Assembly: GCA_964618975.1 (NCBI GenBank)
Contig: CAZUDI010000066.1
Span: 1 to 20,619 of the forward strand
Length of the DNA stretch: 20,619 bases
Direction of reading: 5' to 3'
DNA from: CAZUDI01 sp964618975
GTDB lineage: Bacteria > Desulfobacterota > Desulfomonilia > UBA1062
In this document: positions 1 to 6,649 of the stretch, piece by piece
Numbering within the stretch: the stretch's first letter is position 1
How the letters are laid out: each line of letters starts with the position of its first letter
Notes under the pieces: generated by a model
Databases searched by the model: none
Seen by the model: only the letters and a program-made list of their open reading frames with translations
Told to the model about the DNA's origin: nothing
Made by a program: the position numbers and the translations under genes

Positions 1-18
1 GAGGGTGTGGACTTGAGA

Positions 19-125
19 TCACACTGAATTGAGTAATGTGTCCCCCGATTATGGTCACACTGAATTGAGTAATGTGTCCCCCGATTATGGTGTGTCCCCC
101 GATTATGGCTGTCCCCCGATTATGG
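19..125. repeat. Tandem repeat cluster with 16-bp core
   Basis: Two perfect 36-bp units (19-54 and 55-90) are followed by two shortened units. All four contain the core TGTCCCCCGATTATGG, at 39-54, 75-90, 93-108 and 110-125. Multiple short repeats starting with TGT are typical of the ends of IS21-family elements, and an istB remnant lies at 1830-1946. An IS end is therefore the best guess, but no istA is visible and the element would extend out of the window. The small open frame across the repeat (29-214) simply reads the repeat and is not a credible gene. Confidence 0.85.
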
Positions 126-190
126 CGGGTTGTCACCCCTTCGGCGGCAGAGATATCCCCGGGGCCTGGTTAAGAGACGGCTTCATGGAT

Positions 191-266
191 ATGAATCCCG
201 GGGCAGGCTTTTGAACCTGCTTGCCGCTGCAAGCGGCTTAGGAATGCGACCCTCAGACGAATAAAG
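191..266 (+). repeat. Dispersed intergenic repeat, copy A
   Basis: First of five related copies. It reads ATGAATCCCGGGGCAGGC, then a stem-loop arm pair GCCGCT/AGCGGC, then GGAATGCGACCCTCAGACGA and ATAAAG. The order (CCC-GGGCA-GGC box, G+C-rich hairpin, GGAAT-GACCC box, AT-rich tail) is shared with 1481-1550, 5049-5123, 9841-9910 and, inverted, 13659-13731. It lies upstream of the Fe-S gene at 426 in the same orientation. Confidence 0.7.
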
Positions 267-367
267 CAATTCCTTAAAATTGACGATCCTCGCCGCAACC
301 AACGAGGTATTCAGCCAATTTTATGGCTTCGCCACCGGAATTGCCAAAAACAGACATCAAAGCCAAC

Positions 368-387
368 CCTCGACGCCAGCGTCGGGG
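368..387 (+). other. Short hairpin upstream of the Fe-S gene
   Basis: CCTCGACG (368-375) pairs with CGTCGGGG (380-387), including one G-T pair, around a CCAG loop. It lies 25 bases before the Shine-Dalgarno sequence AAAGGAGG (412-419) of the gene starting at 426. It could be leader structure or part of older repeat debris. The rest of 267-425 shows no gene I can support. Confidence 0.35.
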
Positions 388-425
388 AATTATGGTCATT
401 AAAATATATCCAAAGGAGGCCTGCA

Positions 426-1451
426 ATGTTTGATCAGACAAGCTGTGATTTATGTGGTGAGTGCCTGGAGAAATGCACGTACATCGATTTCGACAGGGAG
501 CAGGGGTCACGCGAGATCGCCCGCCTCATCCAGGGGGAAGCGGTGGAGTGGCTCAATAAATGTATCACCTGCTTTGCGTGCAATGGCTACTGTCCTCAAG
601 ACGCCAGGCCCTTTGATCTCATCGTGGAGCGCATGGAAGAAAAGGGGGATTACATCAGCCCGGAACTGTTCAGCCTCGCTCAGCAGATGGTGACGCCCAG
701 GAGCGCCTATACCCCGACCACGGCCACCTCGAAGGTCATGTCCCTGTGTACCATCTACGTCAACATGCCCTGGGCCTTTCAGGGTAAGTTGTTTGAGAAG
801 CTCACCCTGGTAAAGGGCCGCCACTTCTTCTGCAACCTCATGTACCCGCACATCGGCAACGAAACCCTTCTCAGAGAGGGCCTCCAGCCCCTGGTTGACC
901 GGTATGCATCCCTCGGCGTGGACGAAGTGGTCTTCATGCATGACGACTGCTACGCCGCCATGACCGACAGCGCGGAGAAATACAAGATCTCGCTGCCCTT
1001 TAAACCCGTCCACATCTTTGAATACCTTCTGGACTACCTGAAAACCCATCCCGACGAGATTCACCCCCTGGACATGAAGGTGGCCTATCAAAGGCCCTGT
1101 GCCTCGAGGCTGACCCCCTGGAAAGACCCCCTGCTGGATGAGATCCTCGGGCGCATCGGGGTCGAGAGGGTTGAACGTGTCTATGACCGGGAGGACTGCC
1201 TGTGCTGCGGGCAGGACATGCACGGACTCCAGCCCCGGGGAGATAAATTTCCCCGCTACCAGGACCTCAACATCCAGGATGCCGTTGACCACGGGGCCGA
1301 GGCCATGCTCTACCTGTGCCCGCTGTGTCTGGATGCGCTCTACAAAAAGGCCAGGGGTGCCGGGCTGAAGAATCTCATGATCAGTGACCTGGTCCGACTC
1401 GCCATCGGCGAGAGCCTTCCGGGGGATGCCTATGCCACCCTGGAGAAATAA
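426..1451 (+). CDS. HdrD/HdrB-like (Fe-S)-binding CCG-domain protein
   Basis: A 341-residue soluble protein. The N-terminal ferredoxin module has two four-cysteine motifs: C7-C10-C13-C17 and C46-C49-C52-C56, the latter followed by Pro. The C-terminal half carries one complete CCG motif as in heterodisulfide reductase HdrB/HdrD: C225, then 34 residues, C260-C261, then 36 residues, C298-x2-C301. This fits the family spacing that binds a non-cubane [4Fe-4S] cluster. The first of the two CCG repeats usual in HdrB/HdrD seems degenerate, since around HDDCY only one cysteine remains. The start is fixed by AAAGGAGG at 412-419, six bases before ATG. No membrane segment is visible. It is alone on its strand, with no HdrA, EtfAB or dehydrogenase partner beside it. 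Likely role: electron transfer or disulfide/flavoprotein-linked redox chemistry in the cytoplasm. The family call is firm; the partner and substrate are unknown. Confidence 0.85.
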   Translation: MFDQTSCDLCGECLEKCTYIDFDREQGSREIARLIQGEAVEWLNKCITCFACNGYCPQDARPFDLIVERMEEKGDYISPELFSLAQQMVTPRSAYTPTTATSKVMSLCTIYVNMPWAFQGKLFEKLTLVKGRHFFCNLMYPHIGNETLLREGLQPLVDRYASLGVDEVVFMHDDCYAAMTDSAEKYKISLPFKPVHIFEYLLDYLKTHPDEIHPLDMKVAYQRPCASRLTPWKDPLLDEILGRIGVERVERVYDREDCLCCGQDMHGLQPRGDKFPRYQDLNIQDAVDHGAEAMLYLCPLCLDALYKKARGAGLKNLMISDLVRLAIGESLPGDAYATLEK

Positions 1452-1480
1452 TGCGGAGTAATCCCATCATCATGGGGAGG

Positions 1481-1550
1481 AACCCAGGGCAAGCTTAAAG
1501 CCCCTGTTTTCCGCTGCAAGGAGCGGGGAATTCGACCCAGAGCGATAAAG
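1481..1550 (+). repeat. Dispersed intergenic repeat, copy B
   Basis: Begins AACCCAGGGCAAGC, has the hairpin CCGCT-GCAAGG-AGCGG, then GGGGAATTCGACCCAGAGCG and ATAAAG. It lies 29 bases after the stop of the Fe-S gene. The hairpin bases differ from copy A but still pair. Confidence 0.75.
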
Positions 1551-1626
1551 GCCCCGGGAAAGGCCGGTCTTCCCCCGTCAAAAGTCGGGGTCATGGAATA
1601 TTTGTCGTCCCTATCAACCTATATAT

Positions 1627-1652
1627 GATATTAATATGATTGGATATTAATA
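1627..1652. repeat. AT-rich direct repeat (GATATTAATA twice)
   Basis: GATATTAATA occurs at 1627-1636 and 1643-1652, a 16-bp period, and each contains the near-palindrome ATATTAAT. The block is strikingly AT-rich within G+C-rich surroundings. It may be a protein-binding site or an insertion scar; no neighbouring gene explains it. Confidence 0.5.
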
Positions 1653-1829
1653 GTCAGTTCAGAAAGGATCCGCTGCAGGGATAGGGGTGAAAGAGTCACG
1701 CCTGCACAAGGGCCGCCGATGAGACCGGAGGGGCCGGTGCAGGAGAAGCTGTCGCGGGGACGGCTGAGGGAGACCCTCTCTGAGGGGCCTCCCCAGGTGA
1801 GGCGCCCGAGGCTAAGACGGTGCCCATAA
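1653..1829. other. Unassigned G+C-rich sequence before istB remnant
   Basis: The gene-free stretch 1452-2111 holds the repeats listed separately and the istB remnant. This part has several short inverted segments (for example CCTGCAC ... GTGCAGG) and small open frames without a Shine-Dalgarno sequence or recognisable motif. It may be debris of a mobile element. Nothing is recognised in 1947-2111. Confidence 0.3.
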
Positions 1830-1946
1830 GGCCGCATCGGCCGGCTCCTCCACCACAGTGTCGTCATCAATATCCGCGGCAACAGCTACCGGCTCAGAAA
1901 AATGATCGACGAGGAGGTGATCAAATCCTATGCCCAACCACAGTAA
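1830..1946 (+). pseudogene. istB: C-terminal remnant of IS21-family IstB ATPase
   Basis: Read from 1830 to the TAA at 1944-1946, this frame contains RLLHHSVVINIRGNSYRLR. That closely matches the well-known C-terminal end of IstB transposition helper ATPases (DRLLHH...I.G.SYRL). A stop codon at 1827-1829 directly precedes it in frame, and no Walker A or B region lies upstream, so only the last 38 codons remain. It marks a past IS21-type insertion. The repeats at 19-125 could be from the same kind of element, but the intact Fe-S gene lies between them. Confidence 0.7.
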
Positions 1947-2111
1947 ACTGGCACAATTCTCACGCCCATTTTTTGGAAAATCTTTAAACGCCCGTTGACA
2001 GGGCATAATGCATTGCCATCATTTTCTATCATTTCAGGCCTAGTTTTCATTGATTCCTTTCATTTCAACTCTTGTGCTATCGTTACCATCACCTGACGGT
2101 GCATGGACTGG

Positions 2112-3173
2112 TTAAACGATCCCTGTTTGGTTTCTGCTCCGCTGTATGTGCCGGATCAACCACCAGACCAAGAGCGCGAAGCCGATAACACCCAGCACGT
2201 TCAGCGCCACAGCCAAGGCGACATTCCGCCGCATCCATGGCCATACCTCGGTGATGGCAAGTTTCTCCAAACGGTCTTCCATATCGTTGACCCGGGTCAC
2301 AGCCACGATCCGTTTGTCCACCGAATCCGATGTAACGTGGATGACTGTCGCATGGTGGAACTGGCCCCCCGGCTTACCGGCAAGGTGTGCTCCGCCTCCC
2401 CCCGTGACTATATACGTCGTCTCGCCGCGCTTTGACTGGGCGTATCCATGGAAATCACCAGCGAAGACATACTCGATGCCGAGCTCTTCGAAGAGCGCTA
2501 CAAGCTCGTCAGCCTCCCCGAAGGTACGTGCTTCGAATGTGGAGGAGACGGGAGGCGGGATATGAATAAAGGCAAAGGTGTGCAGGTACTTGCTCAGATC
2601 GACGTCCCGGAACTTGGCGAGAAAGGCCAAGCTCTCTTCGTTCGTGAAGGGGGCGTTGAGGATGCGAAGCACGATGAACAGGCTCTGCCGGTGCTCGAAG
2701 CTGAAGATGCTCGGACCGTAGACCTCCTCGAAACGCTCGACCGGGAAATAGTCAGGACTGACATCGTGGTTGCCGACAACATAGAACACGGGGAACGGCA
2801 AGGCGTATTCTTCCGCGCACTCAGCGCGGAAATATTTGTGCTTGTTCTCGGTACCCCCATAGGAGCAGTCCCCGAGCAGGACAGCGAAATCCAAGGGCGT
2901 TTGCCGCAACTCGGCGGTGATTCTTTCGAAGGTGCCGACACTCCTGGTATCGCCCACGACGGCGAAAGCGAACTCACCGGCTTCGGTGGCTTCCTCCAAG
3001 ACGGCTCTGTTCGCCGGGAAATTGCCAAACAAAGGGGGCAGAGCAGAGTCGCCTTCCTTCTGAACCACAATCGTATATGCCTCGAAGGCAAAGATCAGTG
3101 CCAGCACGATGGCTGGTACTATTCGTATCATCAAGCCGATGATACGGTGTTGGTGATATTGATTTTTCCTCAT
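2112..3173 (-). CDS. Membrane-anchored calcineurin-like metallophosphoesterase
   Basis: A 353-residue protein with metallophosphoesterase motifs in order: GDTR (D75), GDCSYGG (D102), GNHD (N135, H136), FIHIPPP (H204) and AGDFHG (D240, H242). These residues normally hold a two-metal centre that hydrolyses phosphoesters. The last motif is usually GHxH and here reads GDFH. Hydrophobic segments near residues 11-36 and 317-341 suggest one membrane anchor at each end with the catalytic domain between them, probably outside the cytoplasm. The start is supported by GGGAGG eight bases before ATG. The gene begins 15 bases after a putative attC site (3189-3251), as a gene inserted as an integron cassette would. 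The substrate is unknown. Confidence 0.85.
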   Translation of the reverse strand: MRKNQYHQHRIIGLMIRIVPAIVLALIFAFEAYTIVVQKEGDSALPPLFGNFPANRAVLEEATEAGEFAFAVVGDTRSVGTFERITAELRQTPLDFAVLLGDCSYGGTENKHKYFRAECAEEYALPFPVFYVVGNHDVSPDYFPVERFEEVYGPSIFSFEHRQSLFIVLRILNAPFTNEESLAFLAKFRDVDLSKYLHTFAFIHIPPPVSSTFEARTFGEADELVALFEELGIEYVFAGDFHGYAQSKRGETTYIVTGGGGAHLAGKPGGQFHHATVIHVTSDSVDKRIVAVTRVNDMEDRLEKLAITEVWPWMRRNVALAVALNVLGVIGFALLVWWLIRHIQRSRNQTGIV

Positions 3174-3188
3174 ACGTTTAACCTCCCC

Positions 3189-3251
3189 GCATAACCGGCT
3201 AGCAATGGAGCGCGGCGGAATTGCCAGTCCGCGTTGATACGGTTGTTAGAC
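3189..3251 (-). other. Putative integron attC recombination site
   Basis: On the minus strand it starts GTCTAAC, matching the R'' consensus RYYYAAC, and ends GTTATGC, close to the R' consensus GTTRRRY with one mismatch. Inside, AACCG pairs with CGGTT and GCGGA with TCCGC around a short spacer, giving the imperfect palindrome expected of attC (63 bp, within the family range). TAACAA...TCAA...GGACTG resembles Vibrio-type sites. It lies 18 bases after the stop of the orphan gene 3270-3839 and 15 bases before the phosphoesterase start, on the strand expected for a cassette 3' end. No integrase gene is in the window. Confidence 0.6.
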
Positions 3252-3269
3252 AAAATCTGATAAGGGAAA

Positions 3270-3839
3270 TCAACCGATCCTCCATTGATCATCAGCTGAT
3301 GCTGTTCTGGGAAGCCCCACCTTATTGAGAGCATCCCCGCCCACTTTACAAGGCCTCGTTTCCTCAGGAGAAGGCTCCCCACGATCAAATCCCCCAAATG
3401 TTGGGAATCCAGAGGAAAGATCGAACGGCTCGCCATAGACGAGGGCATTCTCGTTGAAGTCGACCAGCCCCCAAACACCATCTTTCGAGTCTATGCCGTG
3501 ACGGCTGGGACCAACCCAGACCATCCGATCCCCGGCAAACACCCTCCACAGGTTTGGGCCGTAAATAGGTTCCTGCGGTTTGTAACCTTCATCGAGCCGT
3601 CTTTTCATCCCCCCCACAAGAGAACCGGAAACCTCAAGAGGATGAAGCACAAACCAATCAGGGAGATCAACATGGCGATTTGTTAATGTTATAAAGTTAC
3701 CGTCACGAAGTTCCCATATGTCTGCGATTTTGTATTCGTTACCTTGGGAAAAGAATATTCCTTGGAACCTTGCCCAGAAGACGTAATCACCGTTTCGACA
3801 AGCCCAACGTAATGTCATGTCTGATCTGAAAGAGATCAC
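3270..3839 (-). CDS. Orphan protein, probable gene-cassette product
   Basis: I do not recognise this 189-residue protein. It is rich in aromatic residues and glycine (WARFQG, VFAGDRMVWVG, GVWGLVDFNENALVYGEPFD), with no signal peptide or membrane segment, so it is probably soluble. The start taken is GTG at 3839, with a weak GAAGG seven bases upstream. ATG at codon 8 has no ribosome site. The frame stays open a few codons upstream (about KAYEGIE) without ATG, so the original 5' end may be lost. It is followed by a putative attC, as for an integron cassette, and its G+C content looks lower than that of the flanking operons. The neighbouring fragment at 3914-4111 has a similar character. Confidence 0.5.
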   Translation of the reverse strand: MISFRSDMTLRWACRNGDYVFWARFQGIFFSQGNEYKIADIWELRDGNFITLTNRHVDLPDWFVLHPLEVSGSLVGGMKRRLDEGYKPQEPIYGPNLWRVFAGDRMVWVGPSRHGIDSKDGVWGLVDFNENALVYGEPFDLSSGFPTFGGFDRGEPSPEETRPCKVGGDALNKVGLPRTASADDQWRIG

Positions 3840-3861
3840 TTCAATGCCTTCATATGCCTTT

Positions 3862-3901
3862 CAGCATCAACGGCGACTGTAAGCCGTCCGCCTGGATGCT
3901 G
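3862..3901. repeat. Imperfect palindrome, possible degenerate attC
   Basis: CAGCATC (3862-3868) pairs with GATGCTG (3895-3901), and GGCGAC (3872-3877) with GTC-GCC (3886-3892) carrying one extra base. Single unpaired bases in one arm are typical of attC hairpins, and the site sits between two minus-strand coding stretches, where a cassette border would fall. Clear R' and R'' boxes are missing, so a decayed site or a plain palindrome are both possible. Confidence 0.35.
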
Positions 3902-3913
3902 TGCTTCGCTTCG

Positions 3914-4111
3914 TTACTTTATATCGTCGAAGTCTCCGTGCCAGAGGTCGAAAAGTGGACCCGCTCTCCAGCTTTCAATATCTCACATGGCGCCGAGCCA
4001 CACTGTGACCTTTGAAAATTTAGCATCGGTGTTGTTCGACATTCTACCAAGTTCTACGATAACATCAACCTTATCATCGGTAACCCCCCTGCCACAATAG
4101 CATCGACCGTC
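3914..4111 (-). pseudogene. Decayed coding stretch with in-frame TGA
   Basis: The minus strand reads DGRCYCGRGVTDDKVDVIVE, continues through a segment ending VTVWLGAM, meets TGA (3985-3983), and resumes in the same frame with DIESWRAGPLFDLWHGDFD to TAA at 3916-3914. Both sides have protein-like composition, so the TGA probably broke a real gene. No credible start is present. The protein is not recognised; small size and context suggest another cassette gene. A selenocysteine reading is not supported, because no SECIS-like hairpin follows the TGA. Confidence 0.45.
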
Positions 4112-4226
4112 CCGGGCCCTGCGCCGGGGTACATGGGATGTGTACACCTTCCCCTCCCTCAGGCATCTCCGGGTCTCCTCCTGGATCGATGGACGCTGCC
4201 TCGAGGAAGCCGGAAGGGGCGCGCCC

Positions 4227-4823
4227 TCAAAGCCGCTCCAGCTCCATGATCCTTTCCTGAAAGGCCTCCAGGAGGGCCAGGGCGTCTTTCTGCTTCAGGT
4301 CGAAGAAGACCGAGAACAGACCGACGCCCTCATGGAAGGCTGCCAGCGACATGGCCAGCCGCTTCGACCAGGCCGGGTCCCTGTCCGGGGTGTGTATGAT
4401 CTCGCCGAGCAGTTGGATCCATTCCGCATAGATCTTGTTCACCCGTGTCCTGACGTGGGGGTTGGACAGGGCGAGTTCCCAGATCCTGATGAAGGCCGTC
4501 TGGAGCCTCCTGTCCATGGTGATCTGCAGGTTGATGAAATGGAAAACCTCTCTGAGAAGCTCCCCGCGGGGGAGTCCCTCTTCCCGGAGACTCCCGATCT
4601 CCTGTGCGAAACGGTTGCGATAGTGGTCGAAGACGTCGTCGATGAAGCACAGCAGGATATCTTCCTTGCTCTGGAAGTAATAGTGCAGCATGGCCGGGTT
4701 GAGACCCGCCTCCCTGCCGATGTCCTTGATGGTCGTCTCCCGGTAGGGCTTCGTCAGGAGGCACCGGTAGAGGGCCTCCTGGATCTCTTTGCGCCGCTGC
4801 TCGCGGAGGGGCTTTCTTCCCAT
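4227..4823 (-). CDS. TetR/AcrR-family transcriptional regulator
   Basis: A 198-residue protein. The N-terminal helix-turn-helix lies near residues 29-57 (TTIKDIGREAGLNPAMLHYY then FQSKEDIL), the classic TetR DNA-recognition pattern. The rest is an all-helical ligand and dimer domain with no specific signature. Its ribosome site is weak (AAAGG about 12 bases from ATG). It lies downstream of the aminotransferase on the same strand, separated by about 300 bases that contain repeat copy C. It may therefore be co-transcribed and act on the aminotransferase promoter at 6546-6574, though no operator could be assigned with confidence. The ligand is unknown. The gap 3840-4226 upstream holds the palindrome and decayed gene described above; 4112-4226 shows nothing. 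Confidence 0.9.
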   Translation of the reverse strand: MGRKPLREQRRKEIQEALYRCLLTKPYRETTIKDIGREAGLNPAMLHYYFQSKEDILLCFIDDVFDHYRNRFAQEIGSLREEGLPRGELLREVFHFINLQITMDRRLQTAFIRIWELALSNPHVRTRVNKIYAEWIQLLGEIIHTPDRDPAWSKRLAMSLAAFHEGVGLFSVFFDLKQKDALALLEAFQERIMELERL

Positions 4824-5048
4824 GCAACAAACAACCTTTCTTAAGCCTTTGTTGACCGCCCCGGAACGGCCCGCGCCGCCCGGGGCGGAGAAAACCGGGG
4901 AGACGCCCCGGGGTGAGGCCTTCGCCCAGCCCGGGGCCAGTCCCCCTTCCCCGAAGGTGACACGGGGCGCGACGGGCCGTCAAGCGCTGAATGACGTCGA
5001 AAGGCCTCAAACATGTCCGTCAAGGAGTGCTCGTGAGCCCCACACATC

Positions 5049-5123
5049 ATGAACCCCGGGGCAGGCCCTGGACCCTGCCTGACACTGCCAGCAGCGGGGA
5101 ATTTGACCCTCAAGCGATTAAAG
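5049..5123 (+). repeat. Dispersed intergenic repeat, copy C
   Basis: Begins ATGAACCCCGGGGCAGGC, has GGCAGG pairing with CCTGCC, then GCGGGGAATTTGACCCTCAA, GCGATTAAAG. It ends one base from the aminotransferase stop codon (minus strand) and occupies the 4824-5124 gap, which has no other supported feature. The reading frames across it are accidental. Confidence 0.75.
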
Positions 5124-5124
5124 T

Positions 5125-6516
5125 CTATTCCACCAGTGCCTCCACGAGCTCACCGATGACGCTCACGTAACGGTCCACATCCTCCTGCGAGGCGGTGGGG
5201 CCGACGAGGGCCATCTCGTGCACCGGGGTCAGGAGGATGCCGCGGTTGGCGCACCAGACATGGATCAGGGCGTCGAGCGGACCGGTCAGCCCCTCGGTCG
5301 TGATGTCCACGTCATTGTAATCGACCTCGGCGAACATCGCCTCCGAACCGTTTTTCGGCGGATGCGGCAGGAAACGGAATTCCACCCGGCAGCCGATGCG
5401 CGAGACATACCAGGCCAGGTCGTGCCTTTGAATGATCTGTGCCAGGCCGTTCTCCATGCGGGTGGCCAGCGCCACCATGTGCTGGAAGTTCTCGTCATTG
5501 ATGGCATGCTCGAAGGCCGCCCGGATGCCGGCTATGGCCGTGGCGTTGCCGGAGAGCGTGCCGCCGAAGCCGAAGAAATTGTGCCAGGGCGTACGCTGGG
5601 CCATCCAGTCGGAGATCTCCCGCGTGAATCCCAGGATGGCGGCGGGGTAGCCGCCGGCGACGAACTTGCCCGCCACGAAGATATCGGGGGTCAGCCCCAG
5701 CTCGCCCGTGATGCCCCGGGGACCGGCGCACATGGAGTGCGTCTCGTCGATGAGCAGCAGGGTGCCGTGCTTCTTCGTGATGGCACGCAGGGCCTCGTGA
5801 TACCCGGGCTCCGGGTGGATGATGCCCATGTTCGTCATGACCGGCTCGGTAATGACGCAGGCGATGTCGCCGGGCGCCAGGGCCTCTTCCAGGGCCTGGA
5901 CGTCATTGAAGTCGATGACCCTGGTCATCTGCGTGGCGTCCGGCACGATGGGACCGAGCATGCCGGGAATGTTGATCACCTCGCCGAAGAAGTTCACCAC
6001 GAGCGTCTCGTCCACCGACCCGTGATACGTCCCGTTGAAGCACAGGATGAGCTGGCGGCCGGTGAAGGAGCGGGCGACCTTCAAGGCCATGCGGTTGGCG
6101 TCGGTGGCCGACATAAGCACCTGCCAGAAGGGCAGGCCGAAACGCCGCTCCAGCTCCCTGCCCAGCCAGACGCAGTCTTCCGTCGGCAGCATGGTCGTGG
6201 TGCCGCGGTTCTTCATCTGGTTGGTGATGGCCTCCACGATCCGGGGATGGGCATGACCGCAGAGCCCGCCGGTGTCACCGAGACAGAGGTCCAGATAGCG
6301 GTGTCCGTCGACGTCCGTGATGGAGACCCCCTCGGCCCTGTCCACGAAGACCGGGAAGCCGCCGGTCCAGATACGCATCCACGACATGGGCACACCACCC
6401 ACGAGATTCCGCTTGGCCTTCTCAAAAAGCGCCTGGGACCCGGGACGCTCCCTGACGAACCTCTCCTCCTCCTCTCCGAGCAGGGCCCTGACCCTTTCCA
6501 ACGTAATCGTCGCCAT
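5125..6516 (-). CDS. Class III aminotransferase, GSA-aminotransferase-like
   Basis: A 463-residue PLP enzyme of the fold-type I class III family, nearest in layout to glutamate-1-semialdehyde aminotransferase. Motifs: DLCLGDTGGLCGHAHPRIV near 76-94; SATDANRMALKVAR (137-150) at the phosphate-binding site; NGTYHG (161-166); LLLIDETHS with D257 binding the pyridine nitrogen; VAGKFVAGGYP with K284 as the likely Schiff-base lysine. DETHSM and SATDANR differ from the hemL-type DEV and SGTEA motifs, so tetrapyrrole synthesis is unlikely. A catabolic or specialised transaminase is more plausible; the substrate is unknown. AAAGGAGGG just before ATG fixes the start. Transcription probably comes from the promoter at 6546-6574. 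A TetR gene follows. Confidence 0.85.
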   Translation of the reverse strand: MATITLERVRALLGEEEERFVRERPGSQALFEKAKRNLVGGVPMSWMRIWTGGFPVFVDRAEGVSITDVDGHRYLDLCLGDTGGLCGHAHPRIVEAITNQMKNRGTTTMLPTEDCVWLGRELERRFGLPFWQVLMSATDANRMALKVARSFTGRQLILCFNGTYHGSVDETLVVNFFGEVINIPGMLGPIVPDATQMTRVIDFNDVQALEEALAPGDIACVITEPVMTNMGIIHPEPGYHEALRAITKKHGTLLLIDETHSMCAGPRGITGELGLTPDIFVAGKFVAGGYPAAILGFTREISDWMAQRTPWHNFFGFGGTLSGNATAIAGIRAAFEHAINDENFQHMVALATRMENGLAQIIQRHDLAWYVSRIGCRVEFRFLPHPPKNGSEAMFAEVDYNDVDITTEGLTGPLDALIHVWCANRGILLTPVHEMALVGPTASQEDVDRYVSVIGELVEALVE

Positions 6517-6545
6517 AATCCCTCCTTTGTCATTGAATAACAGAG

Positions 6546-6574
6546 GCTATAGCGTATGTTTTTTTATTTGTCAA
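6546..6574 (-). promoter_or_regulatory. Sigma-70-type promoter for the aminotransferase
   Basis: On the minus strand TTGACA (6574-6569) and TATAGC (6551-6546) are separated by exactly 17 bases. The site is about 30 bases upstream of the aminotransferase start. The repeat GGTTGGTT, partly symmetric within AACTGGTTGGTT, abuts the -35 box and could be an operator for a TetR protein; that last point is speculative. Confidence 0.7.
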
Positions 6575-6649
6575 CCAACCAGTTTAAATCGGTGCATCTC
6601 TGTGCAGGAGATCAAGGCGATCCCATAATGCAGCCCGGCTGGATCGCAT

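Noticed and set aside
19..125. CRISPR array from the tandem repeats
   Set aside because: Units are directly adjacent with no unique spacers, and the later units are shortened.
1653..1829. Group II intron fragment
   Set aside because: Structured G+C-rich sequence is present, but no domain V or reverse-transcriptase motif could be identified.
2448..3194. 248-codon plus-strand open frame
   Set aside because: It is antisense to the metallophosphoesterase, which has all its motif blocks.
3983..3985. TGA read as selenocysteine
   Set aside because: No SECIS-like hairpin follows and the residue is not in a redox motif; a broken gene is simpler.
5218..6540. 440-codon plus-strand open frame
   Set aside because: It is the complement of the aminotransferase, whose motifs and ribosome site are clear; this frame shows no family motif.
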